Shown here in pieces: positions 22,345 through 23,916 of a DNA stretch of 23,916 nt. Source of the stretch: a virus; the IMG/VR virus record IMGVR_UViG_3300032163_000104, positions 1 to 23,916 of that record. The stretch is one strand, 5' to 3'. Made by a program: the position numbers and the translations under genes. The notes beneath the pieces were generated by a model. That model was not told the origin of the DNA, made no database searches, and saw only the letters and a list, made by a program, of their open reading frames with translations. Every line of letters starts with the position of its first letter. Positions within the stretch are counted from its first letter, which is position 1.

Positions 22345-23747
22345 GTAGCGTAACGATTGGCGGGCATACATACAGCGACGACAACAACCCTACCACTGGG
22401 CTAGGGGCCGGAGGCCATCGGATGCGATTTATCCCGCTGGTCCAGGATATTGTGGCAGTGGCCGCCGAGGCAGCATCGGCGGAAGCGTTTATTGCCGGTC
22501 ATTTGGTTATAGATCCTGGCACATACTATGTGATTGACTCGGGCGTGGCTAACGCCTATGTCCTGAACATTATTTTGAATAATTACGTGCAGGGTATGGC
22601 GATCAGCTTTAAGGCTACTAACGCCAATACCGGAGCCTCTACGCTCAAAGTCGGGACTCTGGCTGTAGTTCCCATTAAAAAAAATAAGGATGTAGCACTG
22701 GACCTTGGCGACATTAAAGCAGGGCAGGTGGTAACCGTAATTTATGATGGCGCCACATTCCAGGTGCAGAGCCAGTTGGGATTAGAGGCTAAAGTACAGG
22801 TGGAGCATAATAGCAACGGCACACATAAAGCCATCATACAGAAAGCCCTAAATGTAAAAATAGTGCCGAATAGCACTGTTAACATCTTAGATATCTTTAC
22901 GCTCTCCGGCGGTAACGTCCCCAATGCAGACAATATATGGGTATTCCAGATCAATACTGGAAACGGGCTGGTCCCTAACACTCGCGCGGGCTCATATCTG
23001 ACAGGGAATGGGAGATTCACGTTTCTCGATGCAAATAACTACGGCGGCGCTGTATCAGCAAATAATAGCCGTTATATATTCTATTTGTATGGGATTTATG
23101 ACGGGACAGGTGTGGTACTGGCTTTGAGCCGATATACTGGGTTCGAGAGGGTGCCCACGACCACGACAATATCCGATCCCGACTTTTTTAAGTTGGAGGA
23201 CGGAAGCACATACATCCGAGACTCAGCTCATAGTTGTGAGTGCTATGGGCATGTCTGGCTCTCCTTTTACACCACAAATACGCCCGACTGGACCATACTT
23301 ACCACGGCAGGGCTTGAACCAAGGGTCCTTTTCCAGCCCGCAATCGATTATGGGGGAACGCTTAATCTTGCCACCACCAACATTTCAGGCTCCAATATTG
23401 CCGTCTACTCTGTAGTGAATGTTGTGGTCAAGCAGAGTGGAATTTACGAGGTAAGTGGTTCGGTAAGAGGATCAGTCGATGGCGGAACTTATACACAATT
23501 AAACTCGTTTATCAAAATTGGCTCCGCTACATATGGGTCTGCTACGGCAATAGCAATGGCAGGTGGTGAATTTAGTGGAAGTGGATTTTATCAGAGTGCC
23601 ACCATAAACCCACGAAGAGTATATGGAGTTGCCGGGGATACTATTCACCTTGGGGCTTCGATTGCAGGGTCGTCAGGTAATAGAAATATTTGTGGAGATA
23701 ATGGTTATGTAGGGGCTACATCATTAACGTTCAAGAGAGTTGGGTAA
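22341..23747 (+). CDS. Tail fibre / receptor-binding protein
   Basis: The 468-residue protein has, at about 65-150, a fibre domain found in many phages: IDSGVANAYVLNIILNNYVQ, then AISFKATNANTGASTLKVG and GDIKAGQVVTVIYDGATFQVQ. Before it is an N-terminal adaptor (SSVTIGGHTYSDDNNP). The middle (about 165-290) is a beta-rich spacer. The last part (about 325-468) is strand-rich with alternating Gly/Ser/Thr, ending GYVGATSLTFKRVG, which resembles a trimeric beta-sandwich tip. Such proteins bind the host surface and set host range. The ATG has AAGGAGAT upstream and overlaps the preceding stop. It is the last recognisable phage structural gene. No chaperone or second fibre gene lies downstream in the window. 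Confidence 0.85.
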   Translation: MSSVTIGGHTYSDDNNPTTGLGAGGHRMRFIPLVQDIVAVAAEAASAEAFIAGHLVIDPGTYYVIDSGVANAYVLNIILNNYVQGMAISFKATNANTGASTLKVGTLAVVPIKKNKDVALDLGDIKAGQVVTVIYDGATFQVQSQLGLEAKVQVEHNSNGTHKAIIQKALNVKIVPNSTVNILDIFTLSGGNVPNADNIWVFQINTGNGLVPNTRAGSYLTGNGRFTFLDANNYGGAVSANNSRYIFYLYGIYDGTGVVLALSRYTGFERVPTTTTISDPDFFKLEDGSTYIRDSAHSCECYGHVWLSFYTTNTPDWTILTTAGLEPRVLFQPAIDYGGTLNLATTNISGSNIAVYSVVNVVVKQSGIYEVSGSVRGSVDGGTYTQLNSFIKIGSATYGSATAIAMAGGEFSGSGFYQSATINPRRVYGVAGDTIHLGASIAGSSGNRNICGDNGYVGATSLTFKRVG

Positions 23748-23757
23748 TGGACGCTGG

Positions 23758-23802
23758 TTTCTCAAACCGCCTGTTAAGTTTTCTCAAACCGCCTGTTAAG
23801 TT
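23758..23802. repeat. 22-bp tandem direct repeat (two perfect copies)
   Basis: Two identical 22-base units (23758-23779 and 23780-23801) share the core CTCAAACCGCCTGTTAAG and stand head to tail, 10 bases after the fibre stop. The six-base AACCGC of this core recurs twice more downstream (23823-23828 and 23847-23852, both followed by ATG) in otherwise different sequence. Two adjacent 22-bp sites near a phage end recall the transposase-binding sites R1 and R2 of Mu. Multiple terminal repeats of an insertion sequence are the main alternative. Two copies are too few for a CRISPR array. Confidence 0.75.
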
Positions 23803-23829
23803 ATAGTAGCCAACAAACACATAACCGCA

Positions 23830-23842
23830 TGTCTGCGAGACA
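23830..23842 (+). repeat. Short hairpin upstream of the last ORF
   Basis: TGTCT and AGACA pair around a GCG loop. Both sides are flanked by the direct repeat AACCGCATG (23823-23831 and 23847-23855), the second copy of which includes the start codon of the last ORF. Function is unknown; it could be a regulatory site for that ORF. Confidence 0.35.
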
Positions 23843-23852
23843 GGTGAACCGC

Positions 23853-23916
23853 ATGAGTAGAGTAATCACTTTATACACGAAATATTTTTTGGCAGGTATC
23901 CTCTTTCCCCTTATTG
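23853..23916 (+). CDS. Possible gene start cut by the right edge (hydrophobic N-terminus)
   Basis: ATG at 23853 opens a frame that stays open to the window end, beginning MSRVITLYTKYFLAGILFPL. The hydrophobic stretch suggests a membrane protein. CAGGTGA lies about 5 bases upstream and could serve as a weak ribosome binding site. Only 21 codons are visible, so it may be a chance frame. It may already be host DNA if the tandem repeats mark the phage end. Confidence 0.35.
   Translation, partial: MSRVITLYTKYFLAGILFPLI

Noticed and set aside
23758-23852. CRISPR array
   Set aside because: The two identical units are directly adjacent with no spacer, and the other copies share only a few bases.

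Overview
The window holds most of the morphogenesis region of a tailed phage or prophage that infects a bacterium. Its head genes are of the phage Mu type: small and large terminase, DUF935 portal, gpF-like minor head protein, gpG-like virion morphogenesis protein, gpI-like protease with a nested scaffold, decoration protein, E-type major capsid, gp35-, gp36- and gp37-like proteins. Its tail is of the long, flexible, non-contractile type. There is one tail tube gene, a tail assembly chaperone pair with a frameshift signal, a very long tape measure, two tail-tip proteins and a fibre, and there is no sheath or baseplate wedge set. This Mu head plus lambda-like tail combination is that of the D3112/B3 transposable siphoviruses. 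No transposase, repressor or integrase lies in the window, so transposition is inferred only. The host is not identified. An apparent selenocysteine codon points to a selenium-using, probably anaerobic bacterium such as a Desulfobacterota member.

Layout. About 1-6170 is on the minus strand and runs leftward: a small membrane protein (Mu gp25-like position), a coiled-coil protein, small terminase, large terminase, portal, gpF-like protein, a possible 40-residue ORF, gpG-like protein and a gene cut by the left edge. A divergent control region with a 29-bp palindrome lies at 6170-6280. From 6280 to the right everything is on the plus strand: a Com-like zinc finger, an HTH protein, a terminator-like hairpin, protease/scaffold, decoration, major capsid and connector genes (gp35/36-like). 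A lysis cassette follows (membrane-anchored lytic transglycosylase, nested i-spanin and o-spanin). Then come the gp37-like protein, a small protein, tail tube, tail chaperones, tape measure, two tail-tip proteins and the tail fibre. The last 170 bases hold a 22-bp tandem repeat and the start of another possible gene.

Main observations. (1) The gpF-like gene is interrupted by an in-frame TGA exactly where the family has the first Cys of its CRC motif, and a SECIS-like hairpin lies at the right distance downstream. I read it as a selenoprotein in a phage head. (2) Both the large terminase and the major capsid protein carry N-terminal hydrophobic, signal-anchor-like segments, which suggests membrane-associated head assembly. 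(3) A canonical A AAA AAC slippery heptamer in phase, followed by a hairpin, joins the two tail chaperone frames. (4) The scaffold has its own internal GTG start and strong ribosome binding site. (5) The decoration protein has a nested A-A-B-B domain duplication. (6) Head genes that are co-linear in Mu are split into two divergent operons, and the lysis cassette sits between the gp36- and gp37-like genes.
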